Origin: Synchiropus splendidus
Taxonomy: Eukaryota > Chordata > Actinopteri > Syngnathiformes > Callionymidae
Assembly (NCBI RefSeq): GCF_027744825.2
Contig: NC_071334.1
Span: 35,867,937 to 35,931,936 of the forward strand
Length of the DNA: 64,000 nucleotides
Direction of reading: 5' to 3'
Within the stretch, counting starts at the first letter, position 1. Every line of letters begins with the position of its first letter. This document shows positions 33,901 to 48,243 of the stretch, one piece after another. The notes under the pieces were generated by a model. It searched no databases. It saw only the letters and a program-made list of their open reading frames with translations, and was not told the origin of the DNA. A program made the translations under genes and the position numbers.

Positions 33901-36900
33901 TCCTGACTTATGTATGCTATTTTGCTTTATGCTATTTGCTGTGACAACTGAACTCAATCATACGTTCATGTAAAGGGGTGTTTATGGGCCATTGAGATTC
34001 TCACACATCTGCTGATTTTGCTTTTTTCACTAAGTGCAGCCTGTAATTCTGTCAGCAAGTTGACAATGATACCTGTGTCTCATCGTGACCCAAGTTTTGT
34101 GTCCTTACGTTGGCTTCTGTGTGTCTTATCTACTGTCAATTGTGGTTTGCAATTATTGATTTTGGAAACACAAGGCAACTGTAAATCATGACATATCTAT
34201 GATTTAAAAAGTGTTTGCTCAGTTTCTAGGATTTCTGTCAGGATTTTTTGAAACTGTGGTGGAAAATAATAAATGTATGCTCCTCGCCACCAACTCTAAG
34301 AGGAGACACTATACTCTTGTCACAAACGCATGTTATCCTGCTGCACGCTCACTGTCGATGCCAACAAAATTGGTCAAATACGCAACTTAAATTTTTTATA
34401 CATTTTGTTTAAAACTTGATGTGATACCATCACATGAATGGTGGTTTTCTTGTCTGACCGTTGACAGCAAAGACTGCACCACAGAGCTAACGGCTAAACG
34501 CTGTTGAGTTTTTTTGGTGCACTAATGTCAAAATGACTTAAAATCTGGGACTGGGAGGCGTTTCCATTGATGTGGTTGTGTTGATGAAAGCAAACACTCA
34601 TGTCTTCACTGATATTTTGTGTTCTCTGTTTATTGTAAGCCATCTTTTATGCTGCAAGAGTGCTTTTTCGTACTTCTGGCCCTATCTGCATTTATTTGTT
34701 TAAAATGTATGCTGTCTGGGTACCATACAGTCACTTTCACAGGTGAGAAGATTTAAGCAACTTAAGGTTAAACAGAAATCCAAAATAGGTGCATTTGCTG
34801 TTAGCTCCTGACAAATGAGGTGAAATTGGATCTTTCCTACGGCACACAGACTAACAGTCTCTCACCGCACACTGGTTGAAAAACGCTGCATTCATAGACG
34901 GAAATAATCGTTGCACCCCAAACATGTTGCCCTGTGTTGAACGTATTATTCTTGCAGGGTAATGCAGTAGACTAGTCCAGGGAACCGAGCAAATTTAGCT
35001 TGGCTTCATCATTTAAACTACATTTTAAATGATGGAATACATCATCCCCGTTGATCTCTGGTGTGCTCAACGTCCATTTTCCTCTCCCTCTGGTATAACC
35101 CCCACCTCTGTTATCTTTCCTTAATGGATGATTATCCAGATGAATGTAAGAATGTTGCAAAGTGGAAACAAACAAGAATTGTCATAAAACCTTTCTTTTA
35201 AGTTAACCTGTACCACTGTTGTTTGGTCTGCAGCACAATTAATTTTTTGAGACGGTGCAGTTGCATCTTTTGATACGATCGTGTTGAGATGTATTAAATG
35301 ACTTGAAGTGTTTTCATTTTAGTGCCAGCAACCATTCAGATGCCCTCAAATTGTGCACGTAACATCTCTACCTTTGTCATGCTACTATATTTGGAAAGGC
35401 CTCTCATTAATAATGTCTGGGTATTGAATTTACACCAAAGCATCTCAAGCCTCTCACTGTGAACCATAACTAATCTAAACAAGCACTTAAGATTGTTAAA
35501 ATAAAACAAACAAGTGCCTTGGCCGGAACCTTAAATAATTTATTATTTAGAATGACACAACCAGACCGCTTGTAAGATGCGAACTGACATTGGATGATTT
35601 TGGGTGGATTTAAAAAAAATGTGCATTTCCTGATAAGTACATTTTAGGTGTTGGCTTTAACACAAGACTTAGGGTATGGCAATATCTGGGTTAAGCTCAA
35701 CACGACACAGTGTTAAAACTGTTGATGACCGTGGACACATATCTGCAATTTCATCAGTAAATACACATGAACAGTGAAAATTGATAATAAAAGTTTTAAT
35801 TTTGAGTTTCATACTGAGGCTATTTTCATACAAGTAGATACTTATTTTAATGGTGAGTTGAAAATCCATATTTAAAGGTTGCTGGTTATATAAACCACAT
35901 TTTCCTGTTTTGTGCAGAAGGCTTGTTAATATACTCACAACTGTGGATAGAAGAGAGAGTGGTGAGAATACGGGCTTGTTATTTAAGATAACACACCCTT
36001 ATTTGGGGGAAAAAATGACAACATTTCTGCAGTACACTGATGGAATGAAGGCAAAAGTAAAAAAAAAAAAAGTTTTTTTTCCACGATCAAATTCCTTTTT
36101 GTCCCAGATCCATTTTAGAAGGTTTTCCTTCTTCTTTCTGTCCAGACTCCAATTAAAGGGGGTTGCCACTGCTTTATCCTAATACCATTTTTTAAACTAT
36201 AGTAGGTGTTTATTTTGGGGGATGCAAAGAGAAATCTGAAATAAAGTATGTCAAATCTCTAATATCAGCTGTAGTTCCGGGCTAGCAGGAGAGGCATTCA
36301 GGGTGGAGAAAGATTTATTATTTGGTGACTCTCCAGCTTAATAAAGAATAGATTAACTGAAATAAAAACGGTGTCAGTGGAGGCAATGAGGCTCTGACAG
36401 TTGTTTCGTGGTGATATTAAAAAAACCTGTGGAATTTTGCCTTTTGTTGAAGAGTCTTTCTTCCCTCCCCATCTGCTTTTACCACTCCCAATTTTTCATG
36501 GCTGCCATCTGTGTCTGTCAGGCAGTGCGAGGGTGGCAGAGGAAGACGAGCCCAGAGCGTATCGAATGATAAGACTGGATGTTTTCGATCATTGGCTGCC
36601 GTAATGCCTGCCTGCCGAAGATATGATCCCCTCTTTAGTCTTTCACTTAAACATGGGTTAGATTTGAAAATTTAAAACAAATAAAGACCAATATATGAGC
36701 CTCGCTATATGAACTAAAATTACAAGAGTTTTCCTTTGGCCAACAAATTGTTGCCTGTCCAAACAGACACACATTGTTCATATGAACATCTGATAAGGCC
36801 AATGCTAAGTGTAGGTTTACGTTGGCCACTTCAGAATTTCATGCTATAACTTAATCCAACATCACGGTCACACACAAAAAACATGTTGTGGGATTTCTCT

Positions 36901-39145
36901 CATCATCAATCTGTTTAAACTTTTTTGGTTTTCTGTCTTTTCACTACCCAAATCTCCATCTGCTTCTTTTGTAGCCATCATGCCTCACTGTATTGATAGT
37001 TTGCCATTGGCAGCTGATGAAGCAAAGAAACCCAGTCAGTGGCCTGTTCGGTCATTTATTTTGTGCTATTTGTAGAAGTCATTCTCCCGCTGAGATAGGC
37101 AAGGAACTGTTGAAAACCTTTCTGAATTAGAAAAATGTTTTACAGTTTGTTATAGGGCTGCAATTTTGCAAGTTGACATAACATGTAAGATTAGATAACA
37201 AAATGGGTTCTGAAATGACCTCTGGCCACCTATTCGAAAGAGCTTGTACGTGGAGGTGAATTTTGTGCCCATTTCTTTTCCTCATTTGACAAACATCTGG
37301 TATAGCACTATTGATTGTATTCCATTTAGCTGTAATCTTGTATGCGTACAATTATACTGCAAATATTTTAGCTGAGTATTCACTGTCTGTGACTGCACTT
37401 TAGAGCTTGGATTTCCCCACTCCCCAGCATGAATATTGTCCTGTAGGTCTTCTACCCAGTATCAATTTGGGATATTGGCTAACCGAAATGTTTTATTCGG
37501 CACCAGGCAGTTGATAGAGCTTTACAGGTAAATGAGAAAATGAAACAAAAGTGGTTGGCTTGACTGGTGTGCCATTTTAGGAATTTCTTTCTACTATGGG
37601 TTATTGTCACTCACTGCGTTGTTTTTGTGGCAGGAAGCGAAAATTTGCAAGTCTGCAACATGCGTGACATGAGCATCCATGAGTAGGCCTCCCACACCAA
37701 CAAATTCTGCTATTAATGATATAGTGTCCTACAAATTATTGCTGATAAGCAACAGTATTGATAACATTGTTTTGAGAAAAATGCACCACTAATGTAATTC
37801 CAAAATGATTTTTTTTTTTTGCTACGGCTAGGGTTGAGAATTAGTCAATTTCTATCATATTCGGCAAAATTACTGGGTGACGCACCCTTTTCATGGAAAC
37901 CAATGTGATGATACTACGAGTAAGGCATAGTACAGGCACTAATAATTATACATTTAAGGTGTCCTGCTGAGAAAAACTGTGCGTTCATTTTTTTCATGTT
38001 TTGCAGCTTAGGACGCCCAGGGGCCTTTCTTGCTAAAAGCCTGGCTGCAAGTACTGTTACTGGCCCTGGGCCAGCGGGCCATAGGTTATGTCGAACCCTG
38101 TATTCAGACCTATTGGCCCTGCTCTCCTTTCTTTTGTTTCTGAACTGACCAGCTCAGCTAAACGCAAATGTGTCTGTTTGGGCCTCCTGCAACTCTGCTA
38201 GGTTAATTTACAAGGTGTGAGGTGTGTGTTTCTGTGTGTATTCATACTCTAATTCCCGCTGTGTGTCCTTCTGCATGCAGTCACTATCTGATACCATGTC
38301 ACCAGCCTGAAGAAAGTGCTGCGGTCAGCTTCTAGAAACACCAACATGACCGCTAATTAGAACCCTGTGAAGACGATGTGCCTGTGCCACATAGGGGCCT
38401 GTTTTCTTAACCCTTTGAGGGTTTTTTCAAATAAATATTCCGCTTTCATGTGATTGTTTCAAAAGGTTGTAGTCTGAAAATGTTTTGAGGTTAAAGCATA
38501 CTGTAAAAGAGAAGGATCATCAGTCTGACTCGACATTGGGGTGGAAGCAAATTCACTCATCCACTTTGTATATTGTGATCTCTTAGACCAGTAGTGACCA
38601 ATATGGTGCCCTTAGGCGCCAGGTAGCCTGCAAACTGATAGCTGTAGCCCAATGGGTAACACAGTTCCCTTGAAGTAGCTTGCAGTTGCATAAACTTTGG
38701 TTCCGTTACAAATGATACTATACTCGCTACACTAACATACTCATTATTTATTTATTTATTTTCAAATTCAAATGGATGTGCCAAACCTGCCGTTTCCTTT
38801 TATATGAAAAAAATGAAATCCTGTGAGTTTTTGCTCCATTTCCCCAGTACCAGCCTCATTTCCTTATTCTGCCTCATTTCCAGTGCCCATTTCTAGATTC
38901 AGTCTTTTTGTAAGATTATTTCTTTGCAGCGGGAATATACCGTACACCCACTTTATCCCTTGTCACTCCTCCACATTGTCTTTCATGTCCATTTCAGGTA
39001 ATTGTTAATGAGGTCTTATTCTGTAGAGATTCCTCCTACGATGTACCATTATAAGAATGTATTCACAAAGTGTTCTGCCGCCTAAATGATGAGCCTCTAC
39101 ATAATTAAGGCATTTGAAATTAACGTCTTTCTTTTTTTTCCCCAG
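30973..39145. other. fcho1: Long putative first intron of fcho1, no gene seen
   Basis: About 8.2 kb of AT-rich DNA. I found no coding stretch that matches a known family, and only one transposon fragment I can recognise (38589-38660). If the first exon is at 30972, this is the likeliest place for fcho1 enhancers. Confidence 0.4.
38589..38660. mobile_element. hAT-like MITE terminus fragment
   Basis: The sequence CAGTAGTGACCAATATGGTG followed by CCAGGTAGCC resembles the very common fish hAT-type element ends that read CAGTGGT(C)ACCAA..GTGCCC..CCAGGTAGCCC. Recalled pattern, no alignment run; only one end is present. Confidence 0.4.
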
Positions 39146-39169
39146 ATTGCAAAGAGTGCCTGAGTGAAG

Positions 39170-41533
39170 ATGGCCTTCTTTCAGAATAACTTCTGGGTGA
39201 GCGTGATAAAGGCTTTTTCATCAAGTTTCCACAGTTGGCTTGCACATGCATGCAAGTGTTGCGACATAGTTGATTCATGGCTGTGTGATCTCATCCAGTT
39301 TGATGGGCTCAAGAGTTAAAGAGCAGCCAGCTGCACAACCTGCTCAAATGAATAAGTTCATTGAGGCCATTATATTTATTATTGGAGGATTGAAAGAATC
39401 CACCATTGTACGTATTTGTATTTATCAACTCTCATGTGACTCAATCACTTTTTTAGTTTGTGTGATTTTAATGAAAGTGAAAACTGAATTGCGTCGATAT
39501 TCTTTAGAGTTTTAGGCTGTAAGTCCTCTTTGGATGAGCTTCAGCCATTATTAAATTGGTCCCCTTGGAAAACACTGGCTGCACATGTGTTATTGCTGGG
39601 AGTTCAATGAGAGTTAATTGGCTTTATTTATGCTGCTATTAAATGGGCCCATTCTGAGCTTTGTTGGGTTGTTTATGGGTCAGCTCATACAGTATTGTCT
39701 AACCCCTCTCTCTCTCTGTCCTCATTTTCCTTTAATTTTCCTTGGTCCATTTTATGCTTCCTTAGTTCAAACGAGTCAGATCAGAATTATAAATACAGTG
39801 CCGACTGAGCTTTTGCATTGATTGACACAAATTTATCATGGATGGATATTCATTTATATTTTCCAAAATATGTTTAATGATCTTTGGATTTGGAGGAGAA
39901 TTCAGTGAATGGTAAAAGTGCTGTAACAGTATTTGCAGCAGTCCATGATGAATGGTTTCTACCTGAGCCTGATGTTATTGACACCTCACTGTGATGCGGC
40001 TGTATATTGCTTCAACTGTCGACTCAGCACAAAAAGTTTCTGTGAGTCAGCTAAACCCTCTGCCAAGCCAGCAGACAGGACACTCTAGATGGGTCGAACA
40101 AAATTGCAGCCTGTGTTATGTCTTTTATCATAGTGTTCAGTTTCTAGTCTGTACAAATTTTATTTTGTATCTCATTTATTTCATATTGGGATGGTTCGGA
40201 ACATAAAGAGAGATTAAGAGACTTTATTGTCAAATGTGCGATACAAGCTCGAGATAAAGCACAGATGAAATTCCTATCCCCTCCGCCCCATGATCGCCAT
40301 ATACAACTTTGTGTTTTTCTGTCAGTCAGTCACAGTTACGTGTAGTAGATAGGTGTCTTTTTTGCTTTACTTCTCATGACTCCTGAAAAAGCAGGAATCT
40401 AATCCACCCGTAAACTTGGCAAGTTTTGATTGATCCAGAGTGAGGTGCGTTGGTTGTTGATTTACTTTTCTGCCTTGTGTCTTCAAACCACCACACTAGA
40501 TATGTCTGGGCATCTGGTTGTAAACTGTGCGGATTATCTTATTTACTAAAACTAGATTTCCTTTTGGCCAAAGACGTCTGGAGAAAGTTTTGACCGTGAG
40601 TGTGCGTAAATTTGACACGCCCCTCAAACCACTGCCCCTTCCAGTTATGCCTTCCCTTGCCTTGCCTCTCCCATTATTCTCCACATTGTCATGGTAATGG
40701 CCTCCATCATGCGTAACCTGAATGGTCAACCAAATTAATGAATAAGATCAGAAAGAGCCATGGGAAGAGGGGGTTTCATATTTCAGTCATGAAGGATTCC
40801 CATTTGCCAGTGAGAGTCTCAGCATTTCTGACTAATGTAGCCTTCTAATAGCGTGCATGTTTGGCACTCTCGTCTCCTGATCACACTATTGTTATTTCTG
40901 AAATTGTTCAAGGATGCCCTTCCAATCAGTATCTATCAGTAGAGTTTGGAAGTTTTGTGGTTTGGGCTTGTTTTTCAGTGATCTGTTTATTTAAGAGGAG
41001 TATATGCCATAGTTTTCATTACCGCATTTGTGAGATTGGTGATCGATTCCATTCCCGTGGTTTTTGTGCGTTTATTTTATTTATTTATTTATTTATTTAT
41101 TTTTTAAATAAAAGTCAAATGGCCACAATGTACATGGACCTATTGGAACTATTGTCTGAGAACATCTTGCTTACCAACTTCAAAAACGTAACTTTGACAC
41201 CATTTCCATCTAAACAACTAAAATAAATGTGCCTTAATGTGCATTTGTTTGGGTTTTTTTGCCGATTGATTATTAAAAGTGAGAAACACATCTCTGCCTC
41301 ACACTGCAGGAAATTATGTGAAATAGAAATGTGGGAAAGGGGACTGCATCTCATAACCTGTCCAGTATTATAGAAGATGTCTTCTGTTTGCTTGTTTTAT
41401 TGTCTAAATTTGAGGCATGATGTAGTACGCCCAACACCTTTGGGCGAGACGCTCAGTTTTAATACATTAGCCAGTATGGTGGCAGTAGTGTGTCACTGAT
41501 TTGACTTGACATTGATATGTGTGATCTGTAGTA

Positions 41534-41600
<67 letters not shown>

Positions 41601-44600
41601 GATATTTATACATGGTTTTATTGTATTTATTTAATTCACAATTTGATTCAGTTTTTCCAAGTTTGCATCAAGTGTTTTTTTTTCTTTTTTTTCTTCAGCA
41701 AATTTGATAAACATAACTTGCACTTGCACTCTTCGACTCTGTCCTCAAAGGGTGGTGAAGGTGTGTATTCCAACCAATTAAGCACAATACCCACTTAACC
41801 AATGGAGTGTTGGCTGAAACAAGCAATGCATGATTTGTTTAACAATAGCAGCCAGTAACCAAATGCTGGGTAAATTCTGCTTAGCATCTGACAGACTGGC
41901 AGCTCACCTTTCTGGAGAGTAGATTATGTTTCAACAAAAGGTGTCTGCCAACTGCACCACTGTGCAGAAACCCCCCAACAACCACATTCGCAGGAATAAC
42001 GCAAGTTGAAAATGACTACTGCACCCCATTCTGTGTCTATTGAGAATAGTGTTGAACAAAGATGAATACTGAACTTATTCATAAACAAGATTTAAAAGTC
42101 TTTTCATGCACCTGATATGCAACAATTGTATTTTTAACTATTGTTAAAATTGTTTCTGTCTCAAACTCAAGTTAAGGTGAGGTGGTCCAAATGCCATAAA
42201 CATTGTAAAGCTTTGATACGAGCAAGCTATGGACAAGGTGATCACATTCATTTTTTGGTGTTGATTTATGGCTCTTGTAGTCCCCCAAAACTTTGTTTTC
42301 AGGGAGTGCATTGCTTGTTTTCATGTATTTAAAGATGTAATCTTATTGTTCGTCAAATATTTTGTTCTAACCTTCATCAGATTTTTTTTTAGGTCTTAGC
42401 TGTGTGAACTGACGCATCCTCTACCTATTTGTTGTGACCAAAAAAGACCAGAAAAAAAAATCATCTTCTGAACAGTGTCTGGGGTTTGTGCATATGACCA
42501 GTCCTTCCTAGCATTCCTGTCATACCCTGGTACCTGGGAGTTTGTGTCTCTTCCTCTTGCCGTTTATTTTTAGGTGCTTTTTAAAGCAGCTGGCGGTCTC
42601 TGCTTCTGGACACCTGTCGTCAGGCAGCCATGGCTAGACAATGGTGTCTTAAAGATTTTGTTTTTCTACTTATTTTATTGACCGATTTTTTTTTTCCATT
42701 TGTTTCACAGCACTTTCATTAAAAAAGTGTTGTGTTTTTTCTCCAGGGGGAGAAGAATGCCGGCTTCGATGTGCTCTACCACAACATGAAGCATGGTCAG
42801 CTGGCAACCAAGGAACTTGCTGACTTTGTCCGGGAGAGGTAGATTTAACATGCGTTTGAATTGTGTGGGGGATGATACCACTGAGACAAACTTGACATCG
42901 GATTGTGCCTAAAAATACTAAAAATAAAACTTATGCATGATCATGTATAATTTACATCCAAGTATATTCACTCTGCAATTATTCTGGGATTTTCATTTCA
43001 CTTAGTGAAGTGATAAAATGGAAAATAACAACCTTACTTAATATTAAACATCTAAATGAATGAAATGACAGTGACCAGCGGCTGGAATTTTGCTGCAACC
43101 TATTTAAAAGCTTTATGAGGACCCCAGAGTCACAGTTAAATATTCAATTAATGCTCCTCTTATTAAATGCTCTATCAATCAGGTATTGGACTGATATAAC
43201 TGCACATATAACGGATGTGCAATACCGCTAAAATGAGGAAACTGCTGAATCTGAAAGCATAGATTATTATTGCAAAAAGTGATTACAGAGTAAATTATGG
43301 TGGGTGGTGATTTTCTGCTTTCTCAGCTGGACCCAACCAGTCACATAATGGTGACACTGCTTCGACCAGCCTTCCTGGGGAAATTAACTCATCTCCTGCT
43401 AAACCAAAGACAACAAATCAATCAGTCTAGAAATGGAATAGACTTTGTTGTAAAGCAGTGTGTCATTGTTCTTGTGAAGGTGGAAGAAAAACATAAACGT
43501 TGCTGTGTTCTTTGTCCATCTCTGAATCTCGTTTTAATGAATGGCACCAGAGCAAGTTCTGTTATTCCCATCATCTTTTTTCTGTTCATCTCCTCCTCAA
43601 CATGGCTCCAAAACCTACAAAAACTACCAAAAAATGCTCAATGATATCTATATAGTATTCTCTAAGTCCACTTCTTCCTTATCATAAAGGATGTTTTCCT
43701 TTTCCCAAGCCACATGCTTAAACTTGACTTAACAGCTGGCTTAGTGAGGAGGCAGGTTGCAGTTATTACTCTTGGGGTGATTTAATCGCTCTCCTCTTCC
43801 TGCAGCCCTGCCCATGGTTATTACAATTCTGTGCACAACTCTGCCTAATTTGTCCATTTATCTGACAAATATGGGATGTTGGAAATTGCAGTAAAATCAG
43901 TGAGCTGCAGGCAAATGCCAGTTGTGCTTTAGTATTCATTCATTTTAAGGTTAGTGTCTGTTACAGCAGTCCCAGAAGTGTCACTCAAACTTTGTAAATT
44001 GTCAAAAGTATCATTTTGAGCCTTGTTGTTCAGAATTACTGTTTTACACAGTGTTCTTTAACTGCCCTTGGTGTTTTATCTTTTGTGTTGTGCTACTATC
44101 TAAGCATCTTTGTTCTTATTTTCAGAGCTGCCATTGAGGAGACTTACTCAAAGTCGATGGGCAAACTGGCAAAGATGGCGAGCAATGGCAGTACGCTGGG
44201 GTGAGTGATTTTTTTTTTTTTTTTTTTTTCATCATCCCTTGCCTTCAGCACTTGACACAGAAGTCTATACAGTTGGAAGAGTTGTTGTCATTTAGAATGT
44301 AAAGGGCGTATGGCTTCATATCAGATATGTATGAGCACCATCTGCTTGGAGCCTCAAAACTGTTTTTGGCCCATTTTAAAATGATTACAGAGATATCTAG
44401 ACTCAAGTATGACGCTGAGGGTTACAGGAAACATTGTTTGAATCCAAATGCTATTGAGGGGAAGGTTTCCTTTTTTGTCATAAAAATTGCTCGCCCGATA
44501 ATGGGATCCCTACTAAAGGTTTGTGTTCTCCATTGTTTAATCACTCTGTGGTTAGTATTTGTAATCTAAATGACAGTTTCGCTCTTGAATATGTTGAATT

Positions 44601-47600
44601 TTTGATATGAATAGTGCGTTCAAGAGAAGGAAATGACATAAGCTAGCTCTTGTTAAACTGTGTTTGTGAATGCTAAGATTGTAGTGTACTACCCCAACTA
44701 TTTGAATCAGTGTTCCGGGTGCTTCTCTTGCTCATTTCCCAGGACGTTTGCACCCATGTGGGATGTGTTTCGAGTGTCCTCAGACAAGCTGGCCCTCTGT
44801 CATCTAGAACTGATGAGGAAAATGAATGATCTAATCCGAGACATCAACAAGTACGGAGATGAGCAGGTTAAAATCCATCGCAAGGTGAGCATGAGGTCGG
44901 GATGGAGTGTCTCGTCACTATCTCAGAACTGATCCTTTGTGTTTGTACACATTAGACCTTCTCACATCACTTCCCCTGTTTCAAATCTTTGTCGCACCGA
45001 TCTAACTTTGTCTATGCCCTTCATGATAATTTCATTTCCTGTAACACAATGTCTCTGTGTTTTGCGTGTTTCTATGTGCGTTCAAAACGGCCTAGACCAA
45101 GGAGGAGATGGTGGGGACAGCCGAGGCGGTGCAGGCGCTCCAAGTTCAGAACGGTCACCTTCAGAAATCTAAGGAGGGTTATCACGCCAAGTGCTTGGAG
45201 CTGGACCGGCTCAGGAAGGAAGGAGCTCCCCAAAAAGAGCTGGAAAAAGTTAGCTGCTGCTTTTCTCTTCCTATGACAATTAAATGCTTCTCGGTTTAAA
45301 ATAAATTAAAATGGTAATACATCAGGAAATCAAAGAGAAGCAGAATTTCTGTGGCTTTTATTACTTTTTAACATCTGAGTCGATGTAGTTGAATTTTGTG
45401 TTAATGCACCTTAACACAATACACAAAACAATGAAAGGGATTACAGTGTCGGGTGGGAAAAATCTATCTAAAATATTGTTTGACTTATACTTAAAAAAAC
45501 ACCAGTACAGGAAGACAATATTAAACAAATCTTATAGCTATTTAAGTTCAGTCTCCAAAAAAGAGAAGTTTCTTTTGCTGACATGGACACTTGCAGACCA
45601 GTCACTGTGTGCAATTCCTTATTTTCCCACAGTATACACATTGTTGTGGACGATCATCTACATACGTTTTAGATTTAAATATTGGCATTGTGTTTGTCTT
45701 TATGACAAATTTTCCTTGTTTTCTCTGTCCCAATGCGCTCCCATAAGTGCGTGTCTTTCTGTATGTGAGAGTGTCAGTCTTTTGCATTTGTGAAATGGTG
45801 TCAGGCGTCTCTCAACACTTGAGCTGCATAGGGGCTAGTGTTGTAGTCAAGACCACACCAAGTGTAACCAAGAAATTATGGAGATTAGAGTGTATTGAGA
45901 CTGAGACGAGACCAAGATAGATTGGTGATCAAGACCGAGGTGAGACCAAGGGACAGTATATATACGGGGTCTCAAACTCATCCACGAATGAGCTGCGGTG
46001 GGTGCAGCCACACATTAGTTAACAAACCAGGTGCCTTATTGGTGTTTGGGTATCCACCTGATTAGTTGCAATAAAAAGCACCTTCTTGTGGCTCAATTTG
46101 AGACCCCAGATACACATCAAATAAAAAGCACAACAAACATGAACAAAAAGCCAGAATCCCTCTTTTACTAATTATGCTTTCCAATTGTGAGAGTTTTCTG
46201 TGTCTTGACCGGTCTTGAATAGAAATGCCAGGTCTGAGACCGAGATGCAACAGAGTAAAAATGCATTTGAGACCGAGACTAAAGAAGTGGTCTTCAGACC
46301 AAGACCAAGCTTGAGTACTACAACACTAAGGGGGTCCCTCTAAGGTGACCCCCTGCTCTTTGGGAAAAAAACTAGGAGGCACATATTGTCCCCCCCTTCA
46401 ACTGATTATATGTTTTATTTTGTTTATGTACTTATTTTTGTAAGTGTCTATAATGTTGGAACATGTTATTAGTGATTATGTGATGCAAATGTGACCAAAG
46501 TGGTTTTCTTGTCGTAAGAAAATTAAATGAGTTACATTTATGCACTTATGTTTCGTGCTCATGCATCACCTATCCGTTTACCTACCTTATCAAGGGTCAT
46601 TGATATTATTTTGTTTTCTCAACAGGCAGAACTGAAGTCTAAGAAAGCAGCTGAGTCATTCGCTCTGTGCATTGAAAAGCACAATCGTGTGGGAGGAGAG
46701 TTTGAGCAGAAGTTTTGTGAGTCTGCACAGGTCAGTCGTCCACCACCTCGAACGTGTTGCATTTGTTGAGGAATAGGTGCTATATTAGCCTGTACATATT
46801 TCTCCATCTGATTGTGAGTTATCTTGCACCATTGCCTCAACTACAGTCGAGAGCTCATACTTAAAGTCCTGTCCATCACCCTGCTGATTATCTTAATGCT
46901 TGACACCACACTTCCATGGCTGCTGCTGTGGTTTCTATGGAAATAGTCAACAAACCTCATTGAGACGCTCTGGATTTTATATTCGAAATGATAACGTGAG
47001 TCTTGGCCACTATTAATGCGGTAGAGGATCATGACAGGTTGGTGTGTGTTCTAGCTGGAGAGGATCACAGTCACAAACCAAACCAAGTGACGTAAAAGAG
47101 ACTCCCTGGTCATCATTCAGAGAATCTGTTTTAAGGTCTGTGGACAAATCCTGTCCGCCAAGTCATTTGCTGTGGCCTGCAAGAGTAAATAATGTATCAT
47201 AATGTACCAAATGTATCACTTGGGCAGTGGGTGGGCAGTGTTAATAAAGTAAACCGTGTCCTGTTACATTATTATATCTAGGTGGGGCACCACGACTGCA
47301 CAACTAGTTATAGGTCTTTTATTGCAAATGTGAGTGAAGGGTTACTTCATTTGCGAGGTTCATTTTTCATAATTAACTCTGCATGCTTTCTTATTCTGGT
47401 CTGGTGACATGTAAGTATTTTATATTAGTCATGTATTTATTTATATAACTCGTTCACTGTACATTTCATGTATAGGTGTATAGTCTATGCAGCCAGAAAA
47501 GTAGAGACATTTAGAATTATGTGCTACAGATCTGAAATTCCCTTCATTAGAAACAGTGCCCTTTTAACCCTCTCTAACTGTAAATTAGTGACGACCCATG

Positions 47601-48243
47601 TGACCCTATTACTGCATGATATAATACAAAATTCATGCTCTCTTTTGACCTCTGGGTTCAGTCTTTTATTATGTGTATTGTGTTTTATGTGCAGAAGTTT
47701 CAGGAGATCGAGGAGTCTCACCTACGGCAGATGAAACAACTGATCAAAGGTTTTTCTCACTCAATAGAGGACACACATGTTCAAGTTGGACAGGTAGGTA
47801 TTTAAGTGACTTGGACGCGGACATTTAAGCCTCAATATATTGCTTATTTTTATATTTATGTGTTTGCACTCTTTGTGTCCTTGATTTCTTTAAATGTGAC
47901 GCTGTGTTAAGAGTTCATATTGTCACAACCAGCCAATTAGAATCAACTGGTAATCAATGACAGAACACATTTTATTGGAAAACTACTTCCATGCATAATC
48001 TGACTTTGAATTTCACTTAAATTTCATTCATTGTTGAAACTGAACTTTATGAACGCCCTCATATGAACATCAATCAAGTCCCGGGGCAGACAAAAAGGTG
48101 TTGTTCGGCAACTGTAAGGAATCAAGTGTCATCTGGTCTTCTGCAGGTGCATGAGGAATTTAAACAGAACGTGGAAAACATTGGCATCGATAACCTCATC
48201 CAGAAGTTTGCAGAAATGAAGGGGACTGGAAAAGAGAGACCAG
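39170..48243 (+). CDS. fcho1: fcho1 exons 1-8: F-BAR membrane-bending domain
   Basis: The start exon encodes MAFFQNNFW, then [20 protein letters not shown] (42747-42838), [20 protein letters not shown] (44126-44200), [20 protein letters not shown] (44743-44884), [16 protein letters not shown] (45096-45248), [20 protein letters not shown] (46626-46730), [20 protein letters not shown] (47695-47793) and [20 protein letters not shown] ending KGTGKERPG (48147-48243). This covers the whole FCHO F-BAR fold, a helical dimer that binds phosphoinositide-rich membrane. The donor after exon 45096-45248 is a weak GTTAGC. Confidence 0.95.

Larger units (their letters stand above)
39197..42746. other. fcho1: Second fcho1 intron, 3.5 kb, repeats only
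   Basis: Apart from the two microsatellites and the weak LINE tail listed separately I see no feature with coding or RNA-gene character. Confidence 0.5.
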
